The position numbers and the translations under genes were made by a program. A stretch of 62,118 nucleotides of DNA, taken from NCBI RefSeq assembly GCF_000272405.2, contig NZ_AJZM02000092.1, positions 1-62,118 on the forward strand, given 5' to 3'. This stretch comes from Vibrio tasmaniensis 1F-187. Lineage in GTDB: Bacteria > Pseudomonadota > Gammaproteobacteria > Enterobacterales > Vibrionaceae. Below the pieces are notes generated by a model. It did no database searches and was not told the DNA's origin. It saw only the letters and a list, made by a program, of their open reading frames with translations. Shown here in pieces: positions 25,680 to 35,122 of this stretch; the stretch's first letter is position 1; each line of letters opens with the position of its first letter.

Positions 25680-27509
25680 ATGCGCCAAGGTTTTCCTACT
25701 CTATTATTTGCACTTGCTCCATGCTTAATGACGCCTGCTGTTTTCGCTGAAGCGACATCTCCAGCAATCACGTCATCAGTCATCGACATTGAAAGCTCTC
25801 TTTTCGAAGAACATGCCAGTTTAACGGCTATCGAGAAGAAGATGGCGGACAAACAAAATCAAGTCGACAACCAAGCAGAGCAAATGGCACGTCAAGCCAA
25901 GTTATTAGCTCAATCAGAGCAAAAACTCGCAACGGCGAAAACTAGCCTAGAGCAAGATTACACTCGCATGATTGATGAGCCAGATTTCGATATCTCACCA
26001 GCTCAAAACCGCTTTCAAGATGCCTGGAAATCGGTAAAAGAGCACAAGCTTACGATTTCGGATTCAGAGCAAAAGCTTCAAAGCTTAGTGATGGAACTAG
26101 AGGCCATCAAAGCCGAAAAATCGGCTGTAGAAATGTCTATCGCCCATTTGAATCAAGACAAACTAAGAGCAAGAGCTGAGAGATTAAGAAGCGAGGTCAC
26201 TCAAACACAAGAACATACTGTTAGCTTTACCAACCGCTGTAGCAGCGACATGACGTTAGCTCAATGTTCAGACCAAACGGTGGCTTTGACACTTCAAAAA
26301 GCAGTAAAACAATTTCAAAATAGCCTTGTATCCAACGCGACAGAATCAAAAATAGTAAAAGAACACCTAGCGTCTGCATCTTTGAATATTCACGTTCTAC
26401 AACACAGCGTGAAATCATCTGGCTTCTCCGAAGATAACCGTTACCGAGCAGTGGTTGCTGCGAATTTAGAAACTCGTCCAGATAAGAACACTCCTTGCCG
26501 CTTACTTGGCATTCAATCCTCAAACTGTTTCGATCAGAGCGATCTGCAAGCCGATGATCAGCAGAAAGAAGTTGCTTGGGTTAACTTGGTGGTTCGCTCA
26601 AATCAATATAATGACAAGGTTTCTATCAATGGTGTGAACTATGGCAGCACACCGGTGGAAGTGATGCTACCGACAGGGCAGCACATGGTTACGATTGAGA
26701 AAGAAGGTTACCTTTCTTTCCACCAAGAGCTGAAAATAGCCCGAGATCACAACCTAAGAGCGGTATTACAAGCGAAGCAGAACTCACTGAATGTGGGGAC
26801 TAAGTTTGCTGACCCAATGGGCAATGGTGCTCAAAGTCCAGAAATGATTGTGGTTGGATCTGGGACTTACCTACTCGGTGAAAATAACGCTGAGCAAGTC
26901 ACTATCAAACACCCATTTGCATTAGCGGCAACCCCAACTCGTGTTCAAGATTTTAAAGCATTTGTGAAAAATACGGGGTACCAGACAGACGCTGAGCTGA
27001 TGAACACTTGTGATACCTTCGTGAATGCAGAAATCACGACTGTGTCAGACAATGACTGGAAAGCTCCTGGTTTCAAGCAAGTCGATAACTCACCCGTTGT
27101 ATGTGTCAGCCAAAGCGATGCGAAAGCGTACACACGTTGGTTATCTAAAAAAACAGGCTTTACTTACCGCCTACCAACACAACAAGAGTGGGAAGCGGCG
27201 GCAAGAGCGGGTCAAGATACCAGCTTCTGGTGGGGCAACAAATTCCGTTCAGGTAGAGCTAATACTGGTTGGTCTGGTACACAGTGGTCAAACGTCAGTA
27301 CTTCTCCTGTTAAATCATTCTTGCCAACGCCAACGGGTTTCTACGACATGGTAGGTAACGTTTGGGAATGGACTGCAACCCAAAAAGGCATCGCTAAAGG
27401 GGGCGCGTGGAGCTTCTCTCCTGAAGAGGCAAAAGTGTTTGCTGAACTGTACGTTTCGCCTTCTACTGCCGCTAACTACTTAGGATTCCGAGTATTACGA
27501 GAGCTATAA
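25680..27509 (+). CDS. Exported coiled-coil/PEGA protein fused to an FGE (SUMF1)-like domain
   Basis: A 609-aa protein. A signal peptide (to about residue 23) is followed by a coiled coil (30-160), a four-cysteine domain (CSSDMTLAQC, CRLLGIQSSNC), a PEGA domain (about 310-365) and a formylglycine-generating-enzyme-like domain (about 385-609: GSGTYLLGE, YRLPTQQEWEAAARAG, GFYDMVGNVWEWT, GGAWSF, GFRVLRE). After GGAWSF no cysteine appears, so the copper-binding cysteine pair of true FGEs seems missing. The domain is thus probably structural or ligand-binding, as in many bacterial SUMF1-like proteins. It lies 157 bp after its shorter paralogue and both probably form one unit. Confidence 0.78.
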   Translation: MRQGFPTLLFALAPCLMTPAVFAEATSPAITSSVIDIESSLFEEHASLTAIEKKMADKQNQVDNQAEQMARQAKLLAQSEQKLATAKTSLEQDYTRMIDEPDFDISPAQNRFQDAWKSVKEHKLTISDSEQKLQSLVMELEAIKAEKSAVEMSIAHLNQDKLRARAERLRSEVTQTQEHTVSFTNRCSSDMTLAQCSDQTVALTLQKAVKQFQNSLVSNATESKIVKEHLASASLNIHVLQHSVKSSGFSEDNRYRAVVAANLETRPDKNTPCRLLGIQSSNCFDQSDLQADDQQKEVAWVNLVVRSNQYNDKVSINGVNYGSTPVEVMLPTGQHMVTIEKEGYLSFHQELKIARDHNLRAVLQAKQNSLNVGTKFADPMGNGAQSPEMIVVGSGTYLLGENNAEQVTIKHPFALAATPTRVQDFKAFVKNTGYQTDAELMNTCDTFVNAEITTVSDNDWKAPGFKQVDNSPVVCVSQSDAKAYTRWLSKKTGFTYRLPTQQEWEAAARAGQDTSFWWGNKFRSGRANTGWSGTQWSNVSTSPVKSFLPTPTGFYDMVGNVWEWTATQKGIAKGGAWSFSPEEAKVFAELYVSPSTAANYLGFRVLREL

Positions 27510-27886
27510 GCTCTTGGTATTACTCAAAGCCCTCAAATATTTACCTTAGATTCTCCTAGTATCAGGTTGAGTCAGTGTTTATAGGGGAATTCCCTCCTTA
27601 TATTCGATCTCGCCTAGGAGTAAATTCGTCGATAGAGTAGTAAGTCACTCTGGGTATCTAACTGATACCTCAGCTTAATTTACATGACCCTCGTAAATTA
27701 AACTGGAAATCTTCTACGTGTCGACAAGGTATATCTTGTCTTTGGCCAGCCCTTCTTCAGGCTGGCTTTTTTTTAGCTTCTTTCTCATCCTTTTTGTTCA
27801 GCCACCGATCAATAAAAGCGCACTTAAACAGCACACCGTTCAACTATTGATCACACTCCATTTTTGATGCATAACTCGACTTCTAA
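27510..27886. other. Structured intergenic region, possible small RNA or long 3' UTR
   Basis: No coding sequence. It contains a GGTATC.../GATACC dyad (27653-27668), TTAATTTAC...GTAAATTAA (27675-27701) and a strong terminator at 27745. The terminator is about 235 bp after the preceding stop, so an independent transcript is possible. Confidence 0.4.
27745..27774 (+). terminator. Rho-independent terminator
   Basis: GCCAGCC pairs with GGCTGGC, followed by eight T residues. Confidence 0.88.
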
Positions 27887-28668
27887 TTGTCATTGCAGCT
27901 CTATAAGAAACTGATATCATTGCAATACTCCCTCTTACGAGATAAAGCCTTGCCGGATCCCCTCAACTCCATACATCGTTCTTTATTTGAACAACTTCCA
28001 GGTTGCTGGGGTTGCAAAGATACTGACTCTGTCTTCGTGTATGCCAACCTTGCTTACAACCAATTAATTGGCTTAAAACCCAACGAAACTTGTACGGGCT
28101 TAACCGATTTCGATATGCCTAGTCAAACAACCGAATGCGCGCAGGATTTCAGGGCTCAAGACAAACATGTAATGGATACACGCAGTACTCTTAAAATCCT
28201 CGATATTCACCCTTATCCAGACGGACGCTGGCACGCCCATATTTTTACTAAAACCCCTTGGCTTGATGGGAATGGCGAAGTTCAAGGCACCATTTTTTAT
28301 GGTCAAGAACTCACCGACACAGCCATCTTAGAAGTAGGCCATTGGGTGTGTCAGGCACTTGCGAAAAAGACAATCAAGTGTCCATTGCAGGATCAAAGCC
28401 ACGCATATCAAAGCTAAAAAAGCGACTGACTTCGCGAGAATCAGAAGTGCTGTTCTTGCTGCTATTCGGCAAGAAACCACAGTACATCGCGTCTACGTTG
28501 AACATTTCAATCAAAACGGTCGAAGGGCATGTCGCTAGGTTGAAACAGAAATTTGATGCGCGCAGTAAAAGCCAGTTGATTGAGTATGCGTTGGACTCGG
28601 GGCTAGGCTCTATGATCCCAGAAACCCTGCTTAAAAAGCAGATCTCCGTTGTTCTGCACAGTGACTAG
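27887..28668 (+). pseudogene. PAS-LuxR transcriptional regulator, frameshifted
   Basis: The first part (about 27887-28360) encodes a PAS-like sensor (FEQLPGCWGCKDTDSVFVYANLAYNQLIGLK). A different frame continues as NQVSIAGSKPRISKLKKRLTSRESEVLFLLLFG and a LuxR/GerE helix-turn-helix (YIASTLNISIKTVEGHVARLKQKF). The frames join if one A is added to the A5 run in GCGAAAAAGAC near 28360, giving ALAKKDNQVSIAG. An intact protein would be about 260 aa. The start is uncertain: a stop precedes TTG 27887, and other TTG codons follow. As written the DNA-binding domain is separated from the sensor. Assembly error, true pseudogene or switchable tract are all possible. Confidence 0.72.
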
Positions 28669-28694
28669 ATATTGGTTTGAAGAGATACAGACAA

Positions 28695-28731
28695 AAAAAT
28701 ACCGTTGATAAGTCTAATCAACGGTATTTTT
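28695..28731. terminator. Bidirectional terminator between the LuxR gene and pdxH
   Basis: AAAAATACCGTTGAT pairs perfectly with ATCAACGGTATTTTT, with A/T runs on both sides serving both convergent genes. Confidence 0.9.
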
Positions 28732-28755
28732 GGATCAGTTAAGCAGTTAAGCAAA

Positions 28756-29391
28756 TTAAGGCGCCAGGCGGTCGATATCCCAACGGCTATCTTGGCGTGA
28801 GAACAAGAAGCGATCATGCAAGCGGTGCTCTCCACCTTGCCAAAACTCAATGCTATCCACACGCACACGGAAGCCACCCCAGAAAGAAGGCACAGGAATC
28901 TCTCCTTTCGCGAACTTCTGTTTAAGCTCTAGATATTTACCTTCTAAAATCCCACGAGCAGAGATACGGCTACTTTGCTTACTTGCAATTGCGGCCAATT
29001 GGCTCTCTTTTGGTCGTGACGAGAAGTACTTCATATTTTCCATTGCTGTCAGTTTTTCAGCCGTGCCCGTAATATGAACTTGTCGCTCAAGAGGGTGCCA
29101 AGGGAAATGCAAACTGATTTTGCTATTGTGTTCTAGCTGATGCGCTTTACGGCTACCTAAGTTGGTGTAAAAAACGAAGCCGTCTTTATCAACATTCTTT
29201 AGCAGAACAATTCGCTGGAATGGCTGACCATTTTCATCAACCGTAGCAACTGTCATGGCAGTAGGGTCCGTCAACTTAGCTTCAATAGCTTGCTCTAGCC
29301 ATAGATTGAATTGCTCAATCGGGTCTGCGGCTAAGTCTTTACGTCTCAATCCACCCTTAGCGTATTCGCGACGAATATCGGTCAGTTCCAT
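28756..29391 (-). CDS. pdxH: Pyridoxamine/pyridoxine 5'-phosphate oxidase
   Basis: A 211-aa FMN enzyme making pyridoxal 5'-phosphate. The length fits E. coli PdxH (218 aa). Recognisable are [47 protein letters not shown] (FMN and phosphate contacts), [28 protein letters not shown] and the C-terminal RLAP. AAAGGAG precedes the ATG. It is a stand-alone gene; several PLP enzymes are nearby, but no operon links them. Confidence 0.95.
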   Translation of the reverse strand: MELTDIRREYAKGGLRRKDLAADPIEQFNLWLEQAIEAKLTDPTAMTVATVDENGQPFQRIVLLKNVDKDGFVFYTNLGSRKAHQLEHNSKISLHFPWHPLERQVHITGTAEKLTAMENMKYFSSRPKESQLAAIASKQSSRISARGILEGKYLELKQKFAKGEIPVPSFWGGFRVRVDSIEFWQGGEHRLHDRFLFSRQDSRWDIDRLAP

Positions 29392-29557
29392 TTGGTTGCT
29401 CCTTTCAATTTTTTTTGATTTTGCGCTGTAATCCTTTGAAACACAAGTCTAAGCCATGGTTTTGTCTCACAGAAGGTGCTCTGTGTTAACAAGATCTCGG
29501 TACTCTATCCATCATATTGATAATCTTTATACAAACCGATGACATGCTGAGATCCTA

Positions 29558-31480
29558 GTGACTAAGATACTGCTTAACATAATGACTCCCTTCGTTTTAT
29601 TCTCATTGTTATTGGGGGCTATTGGGCTGAGCGCAACTCATTTTTTGGCAGTACAATTTCAAGAAAAAGTGGTCACTCAAAAGCTCAACGAAGCAGCCAA
29701 TAAAGCGAACCTACAAATCGACTCTGAACTGGATAAATTCAAACAGATCCCTGATTTGCTCAGCCATGACCCACGTCTGCTCTCTTATTTTGACTCATCA
29801 CCACAAACAGACAAGATTTCCGCGGCGCAGCTCAATCAATTGCTATTTGAATGGTCTAATCAAAGCCAAGCTGACACCATCTATATTCATGACCCGAGCG
29901 GTACTGTGGTCGCTTCCAGTAATTACCAGAAGCTAGGTACTTTCGTGGGTGAGAACTTCTCGTTTCGTCCTTATTTTGCGTCCGCGATTGAAGGTAACAG
30001 CACACACTATGTCGCACTGGGTGCTCGCTCCAACGTACGCGGTTACTTTTTGTCTTCGCCCCTGTATATAGAGAATGACATTGTTGGGGTTATCACCGTT
30101 AAAGTGAGTCTAGAGAACCTTGAAAACATCCTAACCAGCGATGATTTTGAGATTGTGGTACTCGACTCTAACCAAGTGGTTTTTCTCTCGAGCCAAACTC
30201 AGTGGCTTTATCACTCGTTGTTGCCGTTAAGCCAGAAGCAACAAACCGATATCGCCCTGCAACGCCAATACGGTCAAAGCGAAATTTCGATCATAGAAGC
30301 TTTTCGCTCTTCCAACTATCAACCACAAGTTAACGACGCTAATCAGCCCAACAACATTCAACCAAATCGAGTACAAAAAGAACTTACGGCAAACCGATTG
30401 TTTAAACTTGGGCCGTTCAATCTTTACCCCGCCACCTTCAGTAACAATCAGTACCAAGTTGTCGCATTAAAAAAGGCCAAAGCAGAGCTTATTAAAGTGC
30501 TGCAGATCGATGTCATCTTCGTGGTGATTTACAGCTTGGTGATGCTCATCGCGTGGTCGTGGCGACAGACTTACGTCGCGAAAGTGGCGCTAACCCGGCT
30601 CAACCAAAACCTAGAACAAACCGTTGATAAACGTACTCACTATTTAAAGAAATCCAATCAACAACTTCAGCAAACCATTTTTCAATACCAAGCATCACAG
30701 TTAAAGCTGAAGCAGACAGAACAAGAGCTGACCCAAACAGCAAAATTAGCGGTACTCGGAGAGCTGTCAGCCAGCATTAACCACGAAATCAACCAACCGC
30801 TTGCAGCACTTCGAACTTATAGCGAGAACAGCTTAAAGCTGCTAGAAATGGAACGGACAGATTTAGTGAAGAGCAATCTTGAGAAAATGATTGGCCTCAA
30901 CAACACCATTACCGACATCATAGCGCGACTCAAAGTCTTTACTCGCAAGGTCACTAAACAAGAACATCATGTCGCGAACCTGCACCAAGCGGTCAACAAC
31001 GCCACCAGTATTCTCAGTGCGCTGATGATCAAGCAAGGCATTACACTAAGACTAAGCACGGTGCCAAATCACATTAATATTGCAATTCATCCAACCGAAC
31101 TCGAGCAAGTACTGGTGAATCTAATTCACAACGCGACCCAAGCGCTTCAACAACACGTTCTTGAACAGAAAATCTTGCAGGAGCAACAAAACCTGGAAAA
31201 CGTTGACCAACCGGCCAGCCCACAGATAGGCATCGAATGGCAATTGCATCATAACTCTTGTCAGCTGATCATTTGGGACAACGGAATTGGCATGCCGGAC
31301 GATAAGCTAGAACAGCTTTTCAACCCGTTTTTTACCACGAAACCGGAAGGCTTAGGGCTAGGGCTTTCAATATCGAAACGGATTATTGAAGCTTATCACG
31401 GCACGATCAGCGCCAACCGATTAGAGCCTTCAGGCATGGTATTCTCGCTAAGCATCCCGTTATATAACGATAAGGGCTAA
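29558..31480 (+). CDS. Membrane sensor histidine kinase, DctB-like
   Basis: A 640-aa kinase. Membrane helix 1 (about 8-28) is followed by a periplasmic double-PAS-like region with YIHDPSGTVVASSNYQKLGTFVGENFSFRPYF (typical of DctB dicarboxylate sensors), then helix 2 (about 315-335), a coiled coil, the DHp domain with phospho-His409 (INHEINQPLAAL), and an ATPase domain with NLIHNATQAL, DNGIGM and GLGLGLSI. The start is GTG at 29558. It precedes the response-regulator gene by 91 bp. No dicarboxylate transporter lies nearby, so the signal is unproven. Confidence 0.85.
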   Translation: MTKILLNIMTPFVLFSLLLGAIGLSATHFLAVQFQEKVVTQKLNEAANKANLQIDSELDKFKQIPDLLSHDPRLLSYFDSSPQTDKISAAQLNQLLFEWSNQSQADTIYIHDPSGTVVASSNYQKLGTFVGENFSFRPYFASAIEGNSTHYVALGARSNVRGYFLSSPLYIENDIVGVITVKVSLENLENILTSDDFEIVVLDSNQVVFLSSQTQWLYHSLLPLSQKQQTDIALQRQYGQSEISIIEAFRSSNYQPQVNDANQPNNIQPNRVQKELTANRLFKLGPFNLYPATFSNNQYQVVALKKAKAELIKVLQIDVIFVVIYSLVMLIAWSWRQTYVAKVALTRLNQNLEQTVDKRTHYLKKSNQQLQQTIFQYQASQLKLKQTEQELTQTAKLAVLGELSASINHEINQPLAALRTYSENSLKLLEMERTDLVKSNLEKMIGLNNTITDIIARLKVFTRKVTKQEHHVANLHQAVNNATSILSALMIKQGITLRLSTVPNHINIAIHPTELEQVLVNLIHNATQALQQHVLEQKILQEQQNLENVDQPASPQIGIEWQLHHNSCQLIIWDNGIGMPDDKLEQLFNPFFTTKPEGLGLGLSISKRIIEAYHGTISANRLEPSGMVFSLSIPLYNDKG

Positions 31481-31571
31481 CGTGCCGTTGTTATCGTTGA
31501 TTAGAAAATGAATTTTACATACTGCTAATTTCACACATAGTTAACCTCACATACTGTTAAGGATTCGACTT

Positions 31572-32885
31572 TTGCACCCTCTGCCTAAACTCTATTTTGT
31601 CGATGATGAACCCGCCATTCGAGACTCTGTAGAACAAGCCATGCTCATTGAAGGCATCGATATTGCCTGCTTCCCCAATGCCATTGAGGCACTAAAGAGA
31701 ATAGATGTGACGCAAGCTGGGATTGTCATTACCGATATTCACATGCCAGTGATGGATGGCATTCAATTGACACAAAAGCTGCTGAATCAAAACCCTCATT
31801 TTCAGATCATCGTGCTGACAGGCCATGGGGACGTGCAAACAGCCGTATCCGCAATGAAAGCTGGCGCTTATGATTTTTTGGAAAAACCGTTTGTGGTCGA
31901 TGCCCTGCTGACCGCAGTAAAAAAAGCATCGGATAAGCTGGCACTGGTTGAAGAGAATAATCTATTACGTAAAGAGTTGGCGGTACAGAATCAGGTGGGT
32001 CCAAAGTTGATTGGTCAATCGCCATCAATGCAGACATTACGCCGAGAACTGATCTCTCTAGATACCAAAACTAACCCACTTCTACTGTTCGTCGGCGATT
32101 TAGGAACGGGGAAAAGGGTCACGGCGCAGTACACGCACGATCTTCACAGCCATCAAGCCGCAGAGCTTTGCCCTGTTGCTGCGTTTAATTTGCCACGCAG
32201 TGACGAAGCGACATTCCATCAGTTTGTTTTGCAACTGTTCTTGAAACATCAGGGTGGGACACTTTATATCCATGAAACAGAAGCATTAACTCAAGACCAA
32301 TGGCAGTGGCTAGCGAACCTAAAACCCACTCTACTTCGTGAAAACTCATGCAAGACCAGTGCAACTTGTATCATTTTAGCAACCACAATACTTCCTACTA
32401 CAATGGTAAGTGAGTTCCGTCGATTTGATTTGCTACCGCTAGCGCAACGAACAGAAGATATTGGTTCTTTGTTTAAACATTTTGCTCGTGGTGCGGCAAG
32501 TCGATATCAGTTACCCCCTCCGGTGATTACAGAAAAAGAGGTTCAACGATTGATCGCCACTCACTGGAGTGAAAATATTCGACAGCTTCGCCAACATGCA
32601 GAACTCAGAGTGTTGACTAAACCCAAGCTGGCATCGCTTGAATCAGAGCCTAATCATAATCAAGAGCAAAGCGACAAAGACCACATCGTTCTAAAGACTG
32701 AAGAGCAACAACTGTCATTAAGCCAACGAACCGATAGCTTTGAGCAAATCCTCTTGATAGAGGCACTACATCGTCATCAAGGGCGTTTAAAAGAGGTACA
32801 GCAAGAGCTGCAAGTATCGCGAAAAACGCTTTATGACAAGCTGAGAAAGCACCAACTTGATAAAACAGATTTCAAAAAACAATAA
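31572..32885 (+). CDS. NtrC-family response regulator with degenerate AAA+ domain (no GAFTGA)
   Basis: A 437-aa regulator. The receiver domain is complete (Asp11/Asp12, phospho-Asp55 in TDIHMP, Lys105 in EKPF). The central domain keeps a Walker A-like GDLGTGKR (174-181) and GGTLYIHETE (227-236). The stretch between them is shortened and lacks GAFTGA, the loop that contacts sigma-54. A Fis-type helix-turn-helix ends the protein (RLKEVQQELQVSRKTLYDKL). The start is TTG 31572 with AAGGATTC upstream. It pairs with the DctB-like kinase. It is probably a sigma-54-independent regulator or repressor. Confidence 0.83.
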   Translation: MHPLPKLYFVDDEPAIRDSVEQAMLIEGIDIACFPNAIEALKRIDVTQAGIVITDIHMPVMDGIQLTQKLLNQNPHFQIIVLTGHGDVQTAVSAMKAGAYDFLEKPFVVDALLTAVKKASDKLALVEENNLLRKELAVQNQVGPKLIGQSPSMQTLRRELISLDTKTNPLLLFVGDLGTGKRVTAQYTHDLHSHQAAELCPVAAFNLPRSDEATFHQFVLQLFLKHQGGTLYIHETEALTQDQWQWLANLKPTLLRENSCKTSATCIILATTILPTTMVSEFRRFDLLPLAQRTEDIGSLFKHFARGAASRYQLPPPVITEKEVQRLIATHWSENIRQLRQHAELRVLTKPKLASLESEPNHNQEQSDKDHIVLKTEEQQLSLSQRTDSFEQILLIEALHRHQGRLKEVQQELQVSRKTLYDKLRKHQLDKTDFKKQ

Positions 32886-32997
32886 GAGTTAAAAAATATA
32901 TAAATTCAAAGATTTAAAGGAGCAAAGCCTTAACATTTATCAAAAGTAAGAATACACTCACAAAGCTTGCACTTTTATTTAGCGAACAAGGACTGTT

Positions 32998-34389
32998 ATG
33001 AGTCAGAAAAATTTCAGCAAATTGAATGAGACCGAACTTGAGTATGTCGATGACAAAACAGCGGCACTGCTCCTCAATACGCCCACCAGTGCGCGTATTA
33101 TGTTGTGGGTTATCGTTCTGTTTTTTGTCGCTGCTATTGGTTGGTCTGCTTGGGCTGAAATCGACAAAGTGACTGTTGGCCAAGGCAAGGTGATCCCTTC
33201 CTCTCAGATTCAGGTGGTGCAAAACCTTGAAGGTGGTTTGGTTAAAGAAATTTTAGTCAAAGAAGGGCAACGAGTTCAAAAAGGGCAACAATTACTATTA
33301 ATAGATGACACTCGATTCCGCTCTGACTTTCGTGAACGTGAGCAACAAGTTGCGAACTTAACGGCTAATGTACTCATGCTGTCCGCCTCACTGACCAGTG
33401 TTGTTATCAATGAAGAATTCTCAGTAAAAGAGTGGAAAAAAAGTGTCTTACTCGACTATGGTAAACTTGCCTTCCCACCACTATTCTACGACCTTCACCC
33501 CAAATTGGTTAATCGCCAAAAAGCAGAGTATCGTCAAGATCTGAATAACCTGAAGAACCAACTTTCCGTTTTTGATCAACAGGTTGGACAGAAGCAACAA
33601 GACCTAGTTGAAATAAAAGCGCGCGTTCAGAATTTAAGACAGAGTTACAAGTTTGCCCGCCAAGAGCTGGATATTACCAAGCCTCTTGCTGATGAAGGGG
33701 TGGTGCCAAAAATTGAACTGCTCAAGCTGCAAAGACAAGTAAACGACACTCGCCGAGAAATGACCTCTAGCGAACTCAAAATCCCTCTTCTGCGTTCAGC
33801 AATCAAAGAAGCGATGCTCAGTCGTATCGATGCTGCATTGAACTTCCGATCAGAACAACAAGAGAAGCTAAACCAAGCACAAGATAAGCTCTCTGCAATG
33901 ACGGAATCAGCGGTTGGCCTTGAAGACAGAGTTAATCGAACTGTAGTAGTTTCTCCAGTAACAGGAACCGTCAAAACGCTTGGTATTAATACCGTAGGCG
34001 GTGTTATCCAGCCGGGTATGGACATTGTTGAGATTGTACCAACTGAAGATTCCCTATTAGTTGAGGCGAAAATTGCTCCACAAGATATCGCATTCCTCCG
34101 TCCAGAATTGAGCGCTGTGGTTAAATTCAGTGCCTATGACTTTACTAAATATGGTGGTTTAGTGGGTGTGTTAGAACACATCAGTGCTGACACCACTCAA
34201 GATGAAGAAGGCAATAGTTTTTACATCGTGCGTGTTCGTACCGAGAAGTACAGCTTTGGGGCTAATGAAGAGCTGCCTATCATTCCTGGTATGACCGCTT
34301 CTGTCGATATCATCACCGGCAAAAGAACCGTGCTTGAATATATGTTGAAGCCAATTTTGAGTGCTCAAAACAATGCACTAAAAGAGTAA
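32998..34389 (+). CDS. lapC: Type I secretion membrane fusion protein, LapC-like (HlyD family)
   Basis: A 463-aa adaptor. It has one membrane helix (about 35-52), a lipoyl-like half-motif (GKVIPSSQIQVVQNLEGGLVKEILVKEGQRVQKGQ), a long coiled-coil hairpin (about 170-310), and a closing lipoyl/beta-barrel part (VVSPVTGTVKTLGINTVGGVIQPGM). It bridges the inner-membrane ABC transporter and an outer-membrane TolC-like channel to export a large adhesin. It is the first gene of a four-gene run, lapC-lapG-lapD-lapB. AAGGA precedes the ATG. Confidence 0.88.
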   Translation: MSQKNFSKLNETELEYVDDKTAALLLNTPTSARIMLWVIVLFFVAAIGWSAWAEIDKVTVGQGKVIPSSQIQVVQNLEGGLVKEILVKEGQRVQKGQQLLLIDDTRFRSDFREREQQVANLTANVLMLSASLTSVVINEEFSVKEWKKSVLLDYGKLAFPPLFYDLHPKLVNRQKAEYRQDLNNLKNQLSVFDQQVGQKQQDLVEIKARVQNLRQSYKFARQELDITKPLADEGVVPKIELLKLQRQVNDTRREMTSSELKIPLLRSAIKEAMLSRIDAALNFRSEQQEKLNQAQDKLSAMTESAVGLEDRVNRTVVVSPVTGTVKTLGINTVGGVIQPGMDIVEIVPTEDSLLVEAKIAPQDIAFLRPELSAVVKFSAYDFTKYGGLVGVLEHISADTTQDEEGNSFYIVRVRTEKYSFGANEELPIIPGMTASVDIITGKRTVLEYMLKPILSAQNNALKE

Positions 34390-34398
34390 GGACGGTTA

Positions 34399-34452
34399 AT
34401 GCTTGATAACGTCTTCCTACGTGCAGTGAAAAAACAAGAGCAGCAGCAATGA
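34399..34452 (+). CDS. Possible 17-aa leader peptide coupled to lapG
   Basis: ATG CTT GAT... encodes MLDNVFLRAVKKQEQQQ, and its TGA overlaps the lapG ATG as ATGA. It lies 9 bp after the lapC stop. The arrangement could couple lapG translation to upstream ribosomes. There is no protein-level support; it may be chance. Confidence 0.25.
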   Translation: MLDNVFLRAVKKQEQQQ

Positions 34453-35117
34453 AGTCTCGGTTTTCGTTATTGCTACTGTTCCTTACCTCTTTTACTTCCG
34501 GGGCACTGAACAAGAGTGACCAAAGGTGGATCGACGCAGTCTCTGTAACCTACGGAGAAAGAGCAGGGAAGCGAGTGTCGACATGGCGCTCAAATATGAC
34601 GTCGTACGCAGGGTTAAGTGAAAAAGAGAAACTCGATTCGGTAAATAGGTTCTTCAACCAAATGTACTTTGTCGATGACAGTATACTTTGGGGAAAGAAT
34701 GACTACTGGGCGACACCGCTGGAATTTTTGGGCAGTAACGCGGGTGACTGTGAAGATTTCACTATCGCAAAATACTTCTCTTTACTTGAACTAGGCGTCC
34801 CAGATAAGAAATTACGATTAGTGTATGTAAAAGCACTTGAGTTAAACCAATTCCATATGGTGTTGGCTTACTACTCTACACCCAGTGCAGAACCACTAAT
34901 TTTAGACAACTTAAACCCTGAAATAAAACGCGGCTCCAAGCGCAGAGATCTACGACCGATATACAGCTTCAATGGTAAAAACCTATGGTTAATCAAGTCG
35001 GCGGCAGGCAGCGGCAAGTTATCAGGAAAATCTTCAAGATTGAGCTTATGGAACGACTTACGTTCGCGTGAGCGCTCTCTAAAATTAAACAAACCCATTA
35101 TCAATTACGATGAGTAG
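34449..35117 (+). CDS. lapG: Periplasmic transglutaminase-like cysteine protease, LapG-like
   Basis: A 222-aa BTLCP protease with signal peptide MKSRFSLLLLFLTSFTSG. The catalytic triad is visible as Cys101 (NAGDCEDFT), His136 (NQFHMVLAY) and Asp153 (LILDNLNPE). LapG proteins cleave the N-terminal retention module of giant adhesins and release them from the surface. LapD holds LapG inactive when c-di-GMP is high. The calcium-binding acidic residues typical of the family are near the DCED motif. It lies within the lap operon, 5 bp before lapD. Confidence 0.88.
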   Translation: MKSRFSLLLLFLTSFTSGALNKSDQRWIDAVSVTYGERAGKRVSTWRSNMTSYAGLSEKEKLDSVNRFFNQMYFVDDSILWGKNDYWATPLEFLGSNAGDCEDFTIAKYFSLLELGVPDKKLRLVYVKALELNQFHMVLAYYSTPSAEPLILDNLNPEIKRGSKRRDLRPIYSFNGKNLWLIKSAAGSGKLSGKSSRLSLWNDLRSRERSLKLNKPIINYDE

Positions 35118-35122
35118 GTACA

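Noticed and set aside
25680..27509. Active formylglycine-generating enzyme (sulfatase activator)
   Set aside because: The C-terminal part after GGAWSF has no cysteine, so the catalytic cysteine pair seems missing, and no sulfatase gene is linked to it.
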